Shown: piece after piece, positions 8,204 to 16,741 of the stretch
Numbering within the stretch: position 1 is the stretch's first letter
How the letters are laid out: the number at the start of each line of letters is the position of its first letter
Origin: Erythrobacter sp. NAP1
GTDB lineage: Bacteria > Pseudomonadota > Alphaproteobacteria > Sphingomonadales > Sphingomonadaceae
Reading direction: 5' to 3'
Length of the DNA: 64,000 bases
NCBI RefSeq assembly: GCF_000152865.1
Contig: NZ_CH672390.1
Span: 2,707,468-2,771,467 of the forward strand
Translations under genes and position numbers: made by a program
The notes under the pieces: generated by a model
What the model was told of the DNA's origin: nothing
Database searches by the model: none
The model's input: the letters and a program-made list of their open reading frames with translations, nothing else

Positions 8204-8967
8204 GTGACACCGCAACCCTCCCCACCCGCCGGGACGAAGCATGGCGCTATGCCGATGCCGATTACCTCGCCAAGGCGAAACCCGAGGCGATCAACCACTG
8301 GCGCACGCTCGAAGTGCCCGCTGGCGAGACGCGCCGCGAATGCACGGTGCACGGCGCTGGCCCGCAATCGCCGGGCATGGTCGACCGCCTGCGCGTGCAT
8401 GTCGGCAGGGGCGGACGCTTCGAAGCGTTCAAGGTAATCACCGGCGGCAAGTATGCGCGCGTCGAGCTCGACGTGACCCTTGAAGAAGGCGCGCATTTTG
8501 AATTTGGCGGCGTAACAATCGGCGGCAGCGACAAGGTCCAGGAATTCGTGACGCTCACCCGCCATGATCATCCCAACGCGACCTCGAACCAGACTGTTCG
8601 AGCGGTGCATTGGGGGCAGAGCACGGGTAGTTTCTTGGGTGAGATCAAGGTTGCTCGCCACGCGCAGAAAACCGACGCCGCGCAGGATTTCAAGGGCTTG
8701 CTCCTCGAAGCGGGCGCGAGCGCGAATGCCGTCCCGCAGCTTGAGATTTTCGCTGACGATGTGAAGTGCGCGCATGGTGCAACTGTTGGCCAGCTCGACG
8801 AGGCGGCGCGCTATTACATGGCAGCACGCGGACTCTCGCCCGACGCTGCTAAGCGCCTGCTTGTTCAGGCCTTCATCGGCGATGCCTTTGTCGCGCTTGA
8901 AGACGAGGCGACGCGTGAGCGCATGCTCGAAGACGCGCTCAAAGCGCTCGAGGAAGCATCGCTGTGA
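8200..8967 (+). CDS. sufD: Fe-S cluster assembly protein SufD
   Basis: The protein has 255 residues, short compared with the roughly 420 of E. coli SufD, and lacks much of the N-terminal region seen there. SufD pairs with SufB in the SufBC2D scaffold. The N-terminus has the RRDEAWRYAD motif. The C-terminal core is typical: EIFADDVKCAHGATVG, then YYMAARGLSPDAAKRLL and QAFIGDAF. The ATG at 8200 overlaps the previous stop; the gene overlaps sufS by 4 bp. Confidence 0.92.
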   Translation: MSDTATLPTRRDEAWRYADADYLAKAKPEAINHWRTLEVPAGETRRECTVHGAGPQSPGMVDRLRVHVGRGGRFEAFKVITGGKYARVELDVTLEEGAHFEFGGVTIGGSDKVQEFVTLTRHDHPNATSNQTVRAVHWGQSTGSFLGEIKVARHAQKTDAAQDFKGLLLEAGASANAVPQLEIFADDVKCAHGATVGQLDEAARYYMAARGLSPDAAKRLLVQAFIGDAFVALEDEATRERMLEDALKALEEASL

Positions 8968-10190
8968 ACGCTCCGACCGCCTTGACCCGCGATCTGCGCG
9001 GTGACTTCCCGGGTCTTGTGACCCGCGATGGCGAGCCCTGGCACTATCTCGATACTGCCGCGACTTCGCAAAAGCCGCGCGCAGTGATCAATGCGATGGC
9101 GCGCGCCATGGGCGAGGATTATGCGACCGTTCACCGCGGGGTTTATTCGCGCTCGGCCGACATGACGCTTGCCTACGAAGCGGCCCGTCGGCGGATTGCC
9201 GAATTGATCGGCGGCGCGGAGAACGAGATCGTATTCACCCGAGGCGCGACCGAAGCGATCAATCTCGTCGCGAACAGCTGGGGCAGGGCGAACCTCAAGG
9301 CAGGCGACCGGATTCTGCTCTCGCAGCTTGAGCATCACTCCAACATAGTGCCGTGGCAGATGGTGGCCGAAGCGACTGGTGCGAAAATCGACGTCGTCCC
9401 TCTGACCGACGATCACCAGATCGATCTCGACGCCGCCGAGGCGATGATCAGCGGAGAGCACAAGCTCGTCGCATTGGCGCATGTTTCGAACGTGTTGGGT
9501 AGCGTGCTCGACGCAAAACGTGCAGCAGACATGGCGCACAAGGTCGGTGCAAAGATCCTTCTCGACGGCTGTCAGGCGGTGCCGCATATGCCGGTCAACG
9601 TCGCCGCGCTCGATTGCGACTTCTATGTTTTTTCGGCCCACAAGCTTTACGGTCCCACTGGGATCGGAGCCCTTTGGGCGCGGGGCGAATTGCTCGAAGC
9701 CATGCCCCCATGGGAAGGTGGCGGGTCCATGATCGACCGCGTGACCTTCGAAAAGACCACTTACGATGCACCGCCACAGCGATTCGAAGCTGGCACACCC
9801 GCCATCACCGAAGCGATAGCTTTCGCAGCCGCCGCCGATTATGTCAGCGAAGTCGGACTTGCGAAGATGCACGAGGACGAATCGAAGCTCGTCACGAGGC
9901 TGCGCCGCGAGCTTACCGCGATGAACGATGTGACGGTGTTCGGCCCTGACAACAGTGCCGGCATCGTCAGCTTTGCCATCGACGGCATTCACCCGCACGA
10001 TTTGGGCACTATCCTCGACGAGGCAAACGTCGCCATTCGCGCAGGCCACCATTGCGCACAGCCACTGATGGATTATCTCGGCGTTCCCGCGACCGCGCGC
10101 GCCAGCTTCGGGCTCTATTCGACCGAGGCCGATGTCGATGCGCTGCTTGAGGGGATCGCCCGCACGCGCCGGATTTTTGGAAAGGACTAG
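8964..10190 (+). CDS. sufS: Cysteine desulfurase SufS
   Basis: The protein has 408 residues. It is a PLP-dependent group II desulfurase releasing sulfur from cysteine as a persulfide. The PLP lysine is K227 in FSAHKLYGPTG, the catalytic cysteine is C364 in RAGHHCAQPLM, and the substrate region HRGVYSRSAD is present. The start is GTG 8964, overlapping sufD as GTGA. No sufE or sufU partner gene is visible in the window, so the sulfur shuttle must be encoded elsewhere or replaced. Confidence 0.96.
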   Translation: MNAPTALTRDLRGDFPGLVTRDGEPWHYLDTAATSQKPRAVINAMARAMGEDYATVHRGVYSRSADMTLAYEAARRRIAELIGGAENEIVFTRGATEAINLVANSWGRANLKAGDRILLSQLEHHSNIVPWQMVAEATGAKIDVVPLTDDHQIDLDAAEAMISGEHKLVALAHVSNVLGSVLDAKRAADMAHKVGAKILLDGCQAVPHMPVNVAALDCDFYVFSAHKLYGPTGIGALWARGELLEAMPPWEGGGSMIDRVTFEKTTYDAPPQRFEAGTPAITEAIAFAAAADYVSEVGLAKMHEDESKLVTRLRRELTAMNDVTVFGPDNSAGIVSFAIDGIHPHDLGTILDEANVAIRAGHHCAQPLMDYLGVPATARASFGLYSTEADVDALLEGIARTRRIFGKD

Positions 10191-10194
10191 GCTG

Positions 10195-10692
10195 ATGGAC
10201 AAGCCTCAGGACGAGAAAGACTATGTTGCCGCTCCCGCGCCCAACGACGTGGTGGTCGAGAAGCCGCCGCGCGCGCGTGTTGAGGATGCGATCGACGAGG
10301 ACGATGCGCCCGCTCCCAAGCGCGAGCGCGACTATCTTGAAGGGTTTCTCCATCAAAAGCCCGCCGAGGGTCCGGTCGGCGGGGCAGGCAGCGATTTGCA
10401 GCAGGCCGTTATCGACGCGCTCAAGGAGATCTACGACCCGGAAATCCCGGTCAACATCTACGACCTGGGCCTGATTTATGGCGTCGAGGTCGACGACGAA
10501 GCCGATGCGACGATCACGATGACGCTCACCACGCCGCATTGCCCGGTTGCCGAAACCATGCCGGGCGAGGTTGAACTGCGCGCTGCTTCGGTTCCCGGCA
10601 TCCGCGATGCCGAGGTCGAGCTTGTCTGGGATCCGCCGTGGTCGCCTGAGAAAATGAGCGACGAAGCGCGCCTAGAACTTGGGATGCTCTGA
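10195..10692 (+). CDS. sufT: SUF-associated MIP18/DUF59 protein (SufT)
   Basis: The protein has 165 residues. Residues 1-60 are acidic and Pro/Ala-rich, and look disordered. Residues about 62-160 form a DUF59/MIP18 domain with IYDPEIPVNIYDLGLIY, TLTTPHCPVAE (the conserved cysteine) and ELVWDPPWSPEKMSDEAR. DUF59 proteins act in maturation of Fe-S proteins. ATG 10195 follows sufS after 4 bp. The stop overlaps the sufA start as TGATG. Confidence 0.9.
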   Translation: MDKPQDEKDYVAAPAPNDVVVEKPPRARVEDAIDEDDAPAPKRERDYLEGFLHQKPAEGPVGGAGSDLQQAVIDALKEIYDPEIPVNIYDLGLIYGVEVDDEADATITMTLTTPHCPVAETMPGEVELRAASVPGIRDAEVELVWDPPWSPEKMSDEARLELGML

Positions 10693-11060
10693 TGGCCGAC
10701 ACCAAGACAAGAGCCAATGAACGCCAGCGCCCCGCCGCCGTCATCCTCACCAAGGGCGCTGAAGCCCGCATCGCCGAACTTATGAGCAAGGCCCCCGATG
10801 ACGCGATCGGCGTGAAGCTGTCGACGCCGCGCCGGGGTTGCTCAGGGCTCGCTTATTCGGTCGACTTCGTCACCGAAGAGGCCAAGTTCGACGAGAAGAT
10901 CGAAACGCCTGGCGGCACGTTCTACATCGACGGTGCGAGCGTTCTCTATCTCGTCGGTTCGACCATGGACTGGGTCGAGGACGATTTCACCGCAGGCTTC
11001 GTGTTCGACAACCCCAACGCCAAGGGCGCTTGCGGGTGCGGCGAAAGCTTCATGGTCTGA
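10692..11060 (+). CDS. sufA: A-type Fe-S carrier protein SufA/HesB family
   Basis: The protein has 122 residues. The three conserved cysteines of A-type carriers are present: C50 in PRRGCSGLAY, and C114 and C116 in KGACGCGESF. These proteins accept clusters from the SufBCD scaffold and pass them to targets. The extra 15-residue basic N-terminus is modest. TGATG overlaps on both sides couple it to sufT and to the next gene. Confidence 0.93.
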   Translation: MADTKTRANERQRPAAVILTKGAEARIAELMSKAPDDAIGVKLSTPRRGCSGLAYSVDFVTEEAKFDEKIETPGGTFYIDGASVLYLVGSTMDWVEDDFTAGFVFDNPNAKGACGCGESFMV

Positions 11061-11536
11061 TGGCGACAACGGTCGAGCTTTCCACCGAGCTTGATTGTAC
11101 GTTGCAAGAGACGTGGGATTGGGTGCGAAAGCCCGCCCTCCTCGATCATATCGCGCATCCCCTGATTCGGTTCGAGTACGAGGACGGTTTCGACCGCTCA
11201 GCGCCCTGGCCCGAGGGTGAACACCGCGTTCAGATCTATGCCTTCGGAAAGGCTCCAATTGGCTGGCAGGTGATCGTTATCGAGTATGCCGACGCCCCGG
11301 CAGGCAGCTTCATGTTACGCGACAACGGGTACAGCCCGATGATCAAGCGCTGGGACCACTGGATCATCCTCAAGCCTGGAAGCTCGCCGCAAGCCACGCA
11401 CTATACGGACCGCGTCCATATTGAGGCAGGTCTGCTGACGCCCGGCGTCGCCGCCTATGCCAAGCGATTTTACGCGCACCGGCAGAAGCGCTGGCGCGCG
11501 CTGGCGAGCAGCGATTTTGCGGCGTTGAAAGCCTAG
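11060..11536 (+). CDS. SRPBCC-like (START/Bet v 1-type) protein, last gene of the suf operon
   Basis: The protein has 158 residues. It begins ATVELSTELDCTLQETWDWVRKPALLDHIA, the typical opening of SRPBCC polyketide cyclase/START-like proteins, and ends in a long helix. Translation starts at ATG 11060 overlapping the sufA stop (TGATG). The ligand is unknown. It converges with the next minus-strand gene with only 1 bp between the stops, and I see no terminator between them. Confidence 0.7.
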   Translation: MATTVELSTELDCTLQETWDWVRKPALLDHIAHPLIRFEYEDGFDRSAPWPEGEHRVQIYAFGKAPIGWQVIVIEYADAPAGSFMLRDNGYSPMIKRWDHWIILKPGSSPQATHYTDRVHIEAGLLTPGVAAYAKRFYAHRQKRWRALASSDFAALKA

Positions 11537-11537
11537 C

Positions 11538-12482
11538 TTACTCGCCTTCGTCGATGATGCGGGCGATCAGGCGGCGTTCGAGCTCGTCGATCTCGCCGTC
11601 ACTCTCGATCATCTTATCGAGCCATTCCTGCTCGTGATCGGTGATTTCCTCGCCAGCAATCGCCTGTTCGGTGAAGCTCGGCCCAGCATCGCGCTTGCCG
11701 AAGACCTTGCCGAAGTGATTGGCAACTTGCGGCGCTTCGCGCGCCATGCGTCCGATGAAGCGCCCGACATTAGCCTTGTTGTCGGCAACGAACTCCTGAA
11801 GTTCCTTCGCGCGGTCATGCTCAAGCTGCGCGTTCTGCAGAGCAAAGCCCTTGAGGTAGTTGCTTACCCCGTCGAGGAAGAGCTCGTCCCATTCCGGAGC
11901 GTTTGCTTCGGCAAGCGTCTCGTCCTTCAGGCGGAAGAGCATTTCGGCTTCGAACCGGCTGACGGCCGCGGGACCGTGACCGCCGCTTGCAAAGACTACG
12001 CGGCGAAGGATATTCGCTTCAGCTGCGGTGATATGCGTGTCTGACAGTTCGCCGCCGCAGCGTGTAGGGCCGGTGCCGCTAAGGACTTCGCGCTCGACTT
12101 GCTCGATCACGTAGTTCTTGAGGCTATCCGGAGTGTTTTCGGCGCGCTCGATAATGCGAACGATGGTTTCGAGTTCGACGAGGCTTTCGACCACGCCGTC
12201 ATGATCGACCTGGCCGATGAGCCACCCGGCTTCCTCGACGCTGCATTGAAGGCGCGGCTGAGTGCCATTCAACACGAATTCGCCGATCGCTTCGACGAAG
12301 AAGTCGCTCCACTGTTCGTCGCGCACATCGAGCACGTTGTTGATCGCGAACAGCGCCTCGGCCTCTTCGCGGGTTATGATCCCGTCGCCCCAGCCTTCGC
12401 GGCGCAGCGCCAGAACTTCGTCAGCCGTTACCTGTCCATCGGTAGCAACGCGCCGTGCAAGATCGGTGAATTGGGTCGTCAT
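11538..12482 (-). CDS. Hypothetical helical protein with three internal repeats
   Basis: The protein has 314 residues from ATG 12482 (MTTQFTDL); a 23-residue upstream extension is less plausible. Three repeats of about 58 residues can be aligned. Repeat 1 starts at TADEVLALRREGWGD and ends FFVEAIGEFVLNG. Repeat 2 starts at SVEEAGWLIGQVD and ends VIEQVEREVLSG. Repeat 3 starts at TAAEANILRRVVFA and ends FLDGVSNYLKG. A partial fourth lies at the C-terminus (DHEQEWLDKMIESDGEIDELER). The pattern of Asp/Gly-rich turns between helices recalls TerB-like or EF-hand-like folds. No signal peptide. Function unknown. Confidence 0.65.
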   Translation of the reverse strand: MTTQFTDLARRVATDGQVTADEVLALRREGWGDGIITREEAEALFAINNVLDVRDEQWSDFFVEAIGEFVLNGTQPRLQCSVEEAGWLIGQVDHDGVVESLVELETIVRIIERAENTPDSLKNYVIEQVEREVLSGTGPTRCGGELSDTHITAAEANILRRVVFASGGHGPAAVSRFEAEMLFRLKDETLAEANAPEWDELFLDGVSNYLKGFALQNAQLEHDRAKELQEFVADNKANVGRFIGRMAREAPQVANHFGKVFGKRDAGPSFTEQAIAGEEITDHEQEWLDKMIESDGEIDELERRLIARIIDEGE

Positions 12483-12566
12483 TGGCCGTCTGGTCCCTGT
12501 TATTGAACCATCGGCATCGCAGAATGTGCTTAAGACCGGGTTACCAAGCACGCCGCCCGCAGATGA

Positions 12567-12986
12567 TCATCCCCCGGACGCAGCGCTTTCGACATCGGCA
12601 ATGCAGCGGTCATTGTCGGTCTCTCCACCGCCTTGTCTGAGCCGCGTGGCGACATGGGTCGCAACCGGCGCATTGCCTGCGCCAACGGGGTACAGGTAGA
12701 TGTCGAGCACGCAGCTTTCAGAGGCGAATTGCAGCTTGCGTGCATCGCCTTCGGCCATGTCGATCCGTGCGGCTCCGAAGCGGCTTACAAGGAAGGGGGC
12801 AGACTGGCCAAGGATGCTGTCAGCGCCGGGGCCAGACCTCGCTGTGGGTGCGCGATAGGCAGGTGCCGAGCTTGGCTGCGCTGTTGCTTGAGGGTTGCTG
12901 GTGCGGATGTAGTTGCCGCTCGCCGCACCCCCGGCGCACGCACTCGTGGCCATCGCGAGCAATGCCAGCAGACCGATTCTACGCAT
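12567..12986 (-). CDS. Hypothetical lipoprotein
   Basis: The protein has about 139 residues from ATG 12986. The start is chosen because MRRIGLLALLAMATSAC is a complete lipoprotein signal peptide with lipobox TSAC; ATG 12998 is an alternative. The mature part is Ala/Ser/Pro-rich at first (probably an outer-membrane tether). It then has a folded region with two cysteines (near ESCVLDIYLYP and DRCIAD). It overlaps the end of the EI24 gene by 8 bp, so the two are cotranscribed. Confidence 0.7.
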   Translation of the reverse strand: MRRIGLLALLAMATSACAGGAASGNYIRTSNPQATAQPSSAPAYRAPTARSGPGADSILGQSAPFLVSRFGAARIDMAEGDARKLQFASESCVLDIYLYPVGAGNAPVATHVATRLRQGGGETDNDRCIADVESAASGG

Positions 12987-13701
12987 CTCTTTGTCCATGC
13001 AGGTGCAGAGCTTTCTCATCACGCAGCGACAATGCCGATTGGGTCAGATGGGTTCCTGCCGCAGCACCGATCACGGGTGCGAGCAGATTTGCGAACGGGA
13101 TCAGCATTATCACCGCAACCGCCGCCCCCAGCAAGGCGCGCTTTTGCCAAGACACTGGGTTCTCCGCAGGTTCACTCCCGCAGTGGCGAAGCCAGGCCAT
13201 ATCGGTGAGTTCCCGGCCCAAAAGCCACGCATTGACCACAAGGAACACCGCAGCCGAGCCGATGCCGGTCACAACCAGCGCTACCGCCACCGGCAAGGCG
13301 AGCAAATTGAGCGCGACCGTCCTGCCGATTCCCTTCACCGAATTGGCGAGATCGCGCCGGAAGGGCAGCTTGCGGGCCATTCGCGCAGCCTCGGGATAGT
13401 GCCGGGCTTCCACCGCGACCACGATCTCGTCGGCGAAGAACTGCAGCACAGCCAGAGCAACAAGGCGGAACAGGAACCAGAAGGACAGCCCCGCAACCAG
13501 CACCGCCGCGGCAGCGCCGACGAACCCTCCGCCCTCTAATCCGTAAGCTGCAAAGACCTCGACGAGCCCCCAATATAGCAGCGCACCGAAGAGGATGAAC
13601 ACGCCCACCGTGATCGCGACTGACTTGAGCAGCACCTTGAGCACCGGCCCATGGGTCAACTGGCTCACCGCCAGACCAAGCGCTTTGAACACTGACATCA
13701 T
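12979..13701 (-). CDS. EI24/CysZ-like multi-pass membrane protein
   Basis: The protein has 240 residues with four or five membrane segments (around 25-45, 58-85, 128-150 and 185-215). The organisation fits the EI24 domain family, which includes the sulfate permease CysZ. Conserved-looking parts are the GPVLKVLLKS opening and VVNAWLLGRELTDMAWLR. Substrate is not inferable. ATG 13701 and ATG 13698 are adjacent; either may be used. Divergent from the PfkB kinase. Confidence 0.75.
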   Translation of the reverse strand: MMSVFKALGLAVSQLTHGPVLKVLLKSVAITVGVFILFGALLYWGLVEVFAAYGLEGGGFVGAAAAVLVAGLSFWFLFRLVALAVLQFFADEIVVAVEARHYPEAARMARKLPFRRDLANSVKGIGRTVALNLLALPVAVALVVTGIGSAAVFLVVNAWLLGRELTDMAWLRHCGSEPAENPVSWQKRALLGAAVAVIMLIPFANLLAPVIGAAAGTHLTQSALSLRDEKALHLHGQRDA

Positions 13702-13832
13702 CGCACGCCGCGATGCGATGGGTTGGGGCGCCTGTCAAACATCGAAGCCAAACCTCTTGGCCTTCCGCGCGCTTGCGGCTAGGCGCTGCGGCAACCTTCC
13801 ATCAGACCAGATACCACAAGGACGCCTTCTTC

Positions 13833-14825
13833 GTGACCGACACCCGCTACGACGTCATCGCCATCGGCAACGCAGTTGTCGACGTCATCGCCTCTTGCGA
13901 AGAGGGACTGATCGACGAGCTTTCGCTTAACCGGGGCGGCATGACCCTGATCGACGAAGCGCGCGCCGACGAGCTCTACGATGCCATGCCCCCAGCGCGC
14001 GAGCTTTCGGGCGGATCGGCGGCCAACACGCTGGCGGGCCTCTCGACCCTCGGCCTGCAATGCGCCTTCATCGGGCAGGTCGCCGATGACCAGCTTGGCA
14101 AGGTCTTCCGCCACGACATGCGCGCAACCGGCATCGACTTCGACACGCCCGCGCGCGACGGCGAACCCGCAACAGGCCGCGTGCTCATCTTCGTCACGCC
14201 TGATGGCGAGCGCACGATGAACACCTTCCTTGGCGCAGGCCAGTTCTTGCCCGCCGAAGCGCTTGACGAAGACCTGATCGCAAGCGCCGGAATCCTCTAT
14301 CTCGAAGGCTATCTTTGGGACCCCGAAGAGCCCCGCCGCGCCATGCGCCGCGCGATCGAGGTTGCGCGCGAAGCAGGCCGCAAGGTCGCCTTCACCGCGT
14401 CCGAGAGCTTCGTGATCGAGCGTCACGGCGACGACTTCCGCGCGATGATCGACGACGGGCTGATCGACATTCTGTTCGTCAACGAGAGCGAGCTTGCGAC
14501 GCTGACGGGAGAGGACGACTTCGAAACCGGCTTTAACGCCGTCGCGCCCAAGGTTCCCGTTCTCGTCGCCACGCGCAGCGCGAAGGGCGCGGTCGCCAGC
14601 GCTCACGGTGAGCGCGCGGTGACTGCCGCTGCTCCGGTCGCCAAGGTCGTCGACACGACCGGTGCAGGCGATCAGTTCGCCGCTGGCTTCCTCTCGGGCT
14701 ACGCGAAGGGCGAGGGACTTGAAGTGTGCCTCAAGCGCGGCGCGATTGCCGCGGCTGAGGTGATCGCCCATTACGGTCCGCGTCCCGAAGCCGACATGAA
14801 GGCGCTGATGGCCGAGAGGCTGTAA
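13833..14825 (+). CDS. PfkB-family carbohydrate/nucleoside kinase (adenosine kinase-like)
   Basis: The protein has 330 residues. It begins RYDVIAIGNAVVDVIA, has the substrate-binding loop SGGSAANTLAGLSTLG, and the C-terminal PfkB signature VDTTGAGDQFAAGFLSGYA with the catalytic Asp in GAGD. The GTG at 13833 is preferred: AAGGA lies 10 nt upstream and upstream in-frame codons give unlikely sequence. The substrate (sugar or adenosine) cannot be read from sequence alone. Confidence 0.88.
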   Translation: MTDTRYDVIAIGNAVVDVIASCEEGLIDELSLNRGGMTLIDEARADELYDAMPPARELSGGSAANTLAGLSTLGLQCAFIGQVADDQLGKVFRHDMRATGIDFDTPARDGEPATGRVLIFVTPDGERTMNTFLGAGQFLPAEALDEDLIASAGILYLEGYLWDPEEPRRAMRRAIEVAREAGRKVAFTASESFVIERHGDDFRAMIDDGLIDILFVNESELATLTGEDDFETGFNAVAPKVPVLVATRSAKGAVASAHGERAVTAAAPVAKVVDTTGAGDQFAAGFLSGYAKGEGLEVCLKRGAIAAAEVIAHYGPRPEADMKALMAERL

Positions 14826-14840
14826 GGGTCTTAGGCAACC

Positions 14841-14891
14841 CTCGCCTTTTCAGCGATTTAGGCGAGAAGTGGACCGCATGTTACACGGTCC
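14841..14891 (+). terminator. Two hairpins behind the PfkB kinase (possible weak terminator)
   Basis: CTCGCCT at 14841-14847 pairs with AGGCGAG at 14860-14866, and GGACCG at 14871-14876 pairs with CGGTCC at 14886-14891. There is no T-run after either, so termination would be inefficient or Rho-assisted. Confidence 0.35.
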
Positions 14892-14921
14892 AGGGGCAAA
14901 ACCCGCTTTCTGTCAGCTTAG

Positions 14922-15029
14922 GTGCGAAAAGTGTCACCCTTTGCGTGGAAGCGTGACCTTACGCGCCGCTTGACCGAACCTGACGATGTGAAAGAGCCGC
15001 CGACATATTGGCAGCGCGCGAACGAGTAG
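14922..15029 (+). CDS. Candidate 35-residue small ORF
   Basis: The frame opens at GTG 14922 (or GTG 14931) and ends at TAG 15027-15029. It encodes a charged peptide, Lys/Arg-rich at first (SPFAWKRDLTRRLTEPDDV) and ending EPPTYWQRANE. No ribosome binding site is obvious. It is listed because the composition looks protein-like and it sits in an otherwise empty 225-bp gap. It could be chance. Confidence 0.25.
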   Translation: MRKVSPFAWKRDLTRRLTEPDDVKEPPTYWQRANE

Positions 15030-15050
15030 GAAAACCCAATCTGCGCAGTC

Positions 15051-15410
15051 TCAAGGCATGGGCACGTAATCGGCGCGACGCAGCGTGATCATGTAGTCCG
15101 CGACCTCGTCGACCCTCTCGCGTGTCAGGTCGAAATCCATATCCTCGGGGTAATTATGCGCATCCCTGAGCCAGGCCCTGATCGTCGCCTTGGTGACGCC
15201 GGGGCGATTGGCCACCGCTTCGAAACTTGGCGCGCGCATATTGGGTGACAGGAACGGCGGCTCAACCGCATGGCAACCTCCGCAGGCCGCTTCGACGAAG
15301 GCGGGCGGAGGCGGCGCTTCGGTCGCTACTCTTGGGGTATAGGCCGACTGGCAGGCGGCAAGCGCCATGAGTGCGGCGACGGGGGCGAGCGGGGCGATGT
15401 GTTTTGTCAT
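15051..15410 (-). CDS. Small c-type cytochrome lipoprotein
   Basis: The protein has 119 residues. The start is ATG 15410 because it yields a lipoprotein signal peptide (MTKHIAPLAPVAALMALAAC, lipobox LAAC). A single haem-binding CGGCH motif follows AFVEAA, and a candidate distal ligand Met lies in NMRAPSF. Likely a membrane-anchored periplasmic electron carrier. The gene is 44 bp downstream of purD on the same strand. Confidence 0.82.
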   Translation of the reverse strand: MTKHIAPLAPVAALMALAACQSAYTPRVATEAPPPPAFVEAACGGCHAVEPPFLSPNMRAPSFEAVANRPGVTKATIRAWLRDAHNYPEDMDFDLTRERVDEVADYMITLRRADYVPMP

Positions 15411-15454
15411 GCCCGCATAATGGCTCACCGGCGCGCACCTGTCGTTGACCCAGA

Positions 15455-16741
15455 TCAATTTTGCGGCGTGTCGCCCTTTTCCCGCGCCACTTCCTTCCAA
15501 CCGATATCGCTCCGGTAGAATCCGCTGGCGAAGTCGACTTTGGCTACTGCATCGTAAGCGGCCTTTTGCGCTTCGGTGACGCTGGCTCCGGTGGCAGTTA
15601 CGTTCAGCACGCGGCCTCCATTGGCGACCAGCGAGCCATCCTTGATCGCCGTGCCTGCGTGAAAAACCTTCGCGCCGTTCGCTTCGGCATCACCCAGCGC
15701 GATTGCGCCGCCCTTTTGCGGCGTGCCGGGATATCCTTTCGCCGCCATCACCACAGTGAGCGCGGTTTCCTGCGCGAATGCCGCGCCCGCTCCCTCAAGC
15801 TCGCCTTTCGCGCAGGCGAGCATCATCGCGGCAAGGTCGCCTTGATATCGCATCATCAGCACCTGGCATTCAGGATCACCGAAGCGGCAATTGTACTCGA
15901 TCAGCTGCGGCCCGGTCGCGGTCAGCATCAGGCCAGCATAAAGCACCCCCGAATAGGGCATCCCCTCTGAGCGCATCGTGTCGACGGTGGGCCGGATGAT
16001 CTCGTCCATCACGCGCTGTTGAAGCGCCTCCGTCAGCACGGGCGCGGGCGAATAGGCGCCCATGCCGCCGGTATTCGCGCCCTTGTCCCCTTCGCCAACC
16101 TGCTTGTGGTCCTGCGCCGTGCCGAGGGGTATCACGTGCGTGCCGTCGGTGATGGCGAAGAAGCTCGCCTCTTCGCCCTCGAGGAACTCCTCGATCACAA
16201 CTTGCGCACCTGCCGACCCGAACTGCCCGCCGAACATGTCGGATAGCGTCGCCTCGGCGTGTTCGCGTGTCGGTGAGATCACGACGCCCTTGCCCGCTGC
16301 AAGCCCGTCGGCCTTGAGCACAAAGGGCGCGCTGAATCCGTCTAGCGCCGCAACCGCCTCATCGCGCGAATGGGTGCGGACATAGCCTCCGGTAGGGATC
16401 TCGGCGCGGGCGCAAAGATCCTTGGTGAAGCCCTTAGAGCCTTCCAGCTGGGCAGCGGCCTTGGACGGGCCGAAGGCGGGGATATCGGCGGCGGCCAGGC
16501 TGTCAGCGAGGCCGTCGACCAGCGGCGCTTCCGGCCCGATCACGACCAATGCGATTTCGTGCGAGCGGCAGAAACTCACCACCGCGCCATGGTCGCTCGC
16601 GTCGAGCGAAACGCACTCGGCTTCCTCGGCGATGCCGGGATTTCCGGGGGCGGCGAAGAGCTTCCCTAGAGACGGGGATTGCGCCAGCTTCCACGCTAAC
16701 GCATGTTCGCGACCTCCCGATCCCAACAGCAGGACATTCAT
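15455..16741 (-). CDS. purD: Phosphoribosylamine-glycine ligase
   Basis: The protein has 428 residues, full length. Second enzyme of purine synthesis, an ATP-grasp ligase. It has the N-terminal [19 protein letters not shown], the nucleotide region [27 protein letters not shown] and [15 protein letters not shown] 16741 is supported by GAGGGAG about 9 nt upstream. That site and the start lie inside the xseA coding region; the two divergent start codons share the sequence CATG. Confidence 0.97.
   Translation of the reverse strand: MNVLLLGSGGREHALAWKLAQSPSLGKLFAAPGNPGIAEEAECVSLDASDHGAVVSFCRSHEIALVVIGPEAPLVDGLADSLAAADIPAFGPSKAAAQLEGSKGFTKDLCARAEIPTGGYVRTHSRDEAVAALDGFSAPFVLKADGLAAGKGVVISPTREHAEATLSDMFGGQFGSAGAQVVIEEFLEGEEASFFAITDGTHVIPLGTAQDHKQVGEGDKGANTGGMGAYSPAPVLTEALQQRVMDEIIRPTVDTMRSEGMPYSGVLYAGLMLTATGPQLIEYNCRFGDPECQVLMMRYQGDLAAMMLACAKGELEGAGAAFAQETALTVVMAAKGYPGTPQKGGAIALGDAEANGAKVFHAGTAIKDGSLVANGGRVLNVTATGASVTEAQKAAYDAVAKVDFASGFYRSDIGWKEVAREKGDTPQN

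Noticed and set aside
8865..10202. Minus-strand frame of 445 codons opposite sufS
   Set aside because: sufS on the plus strand carries both catalytic residues; the opposite frame has no domain.
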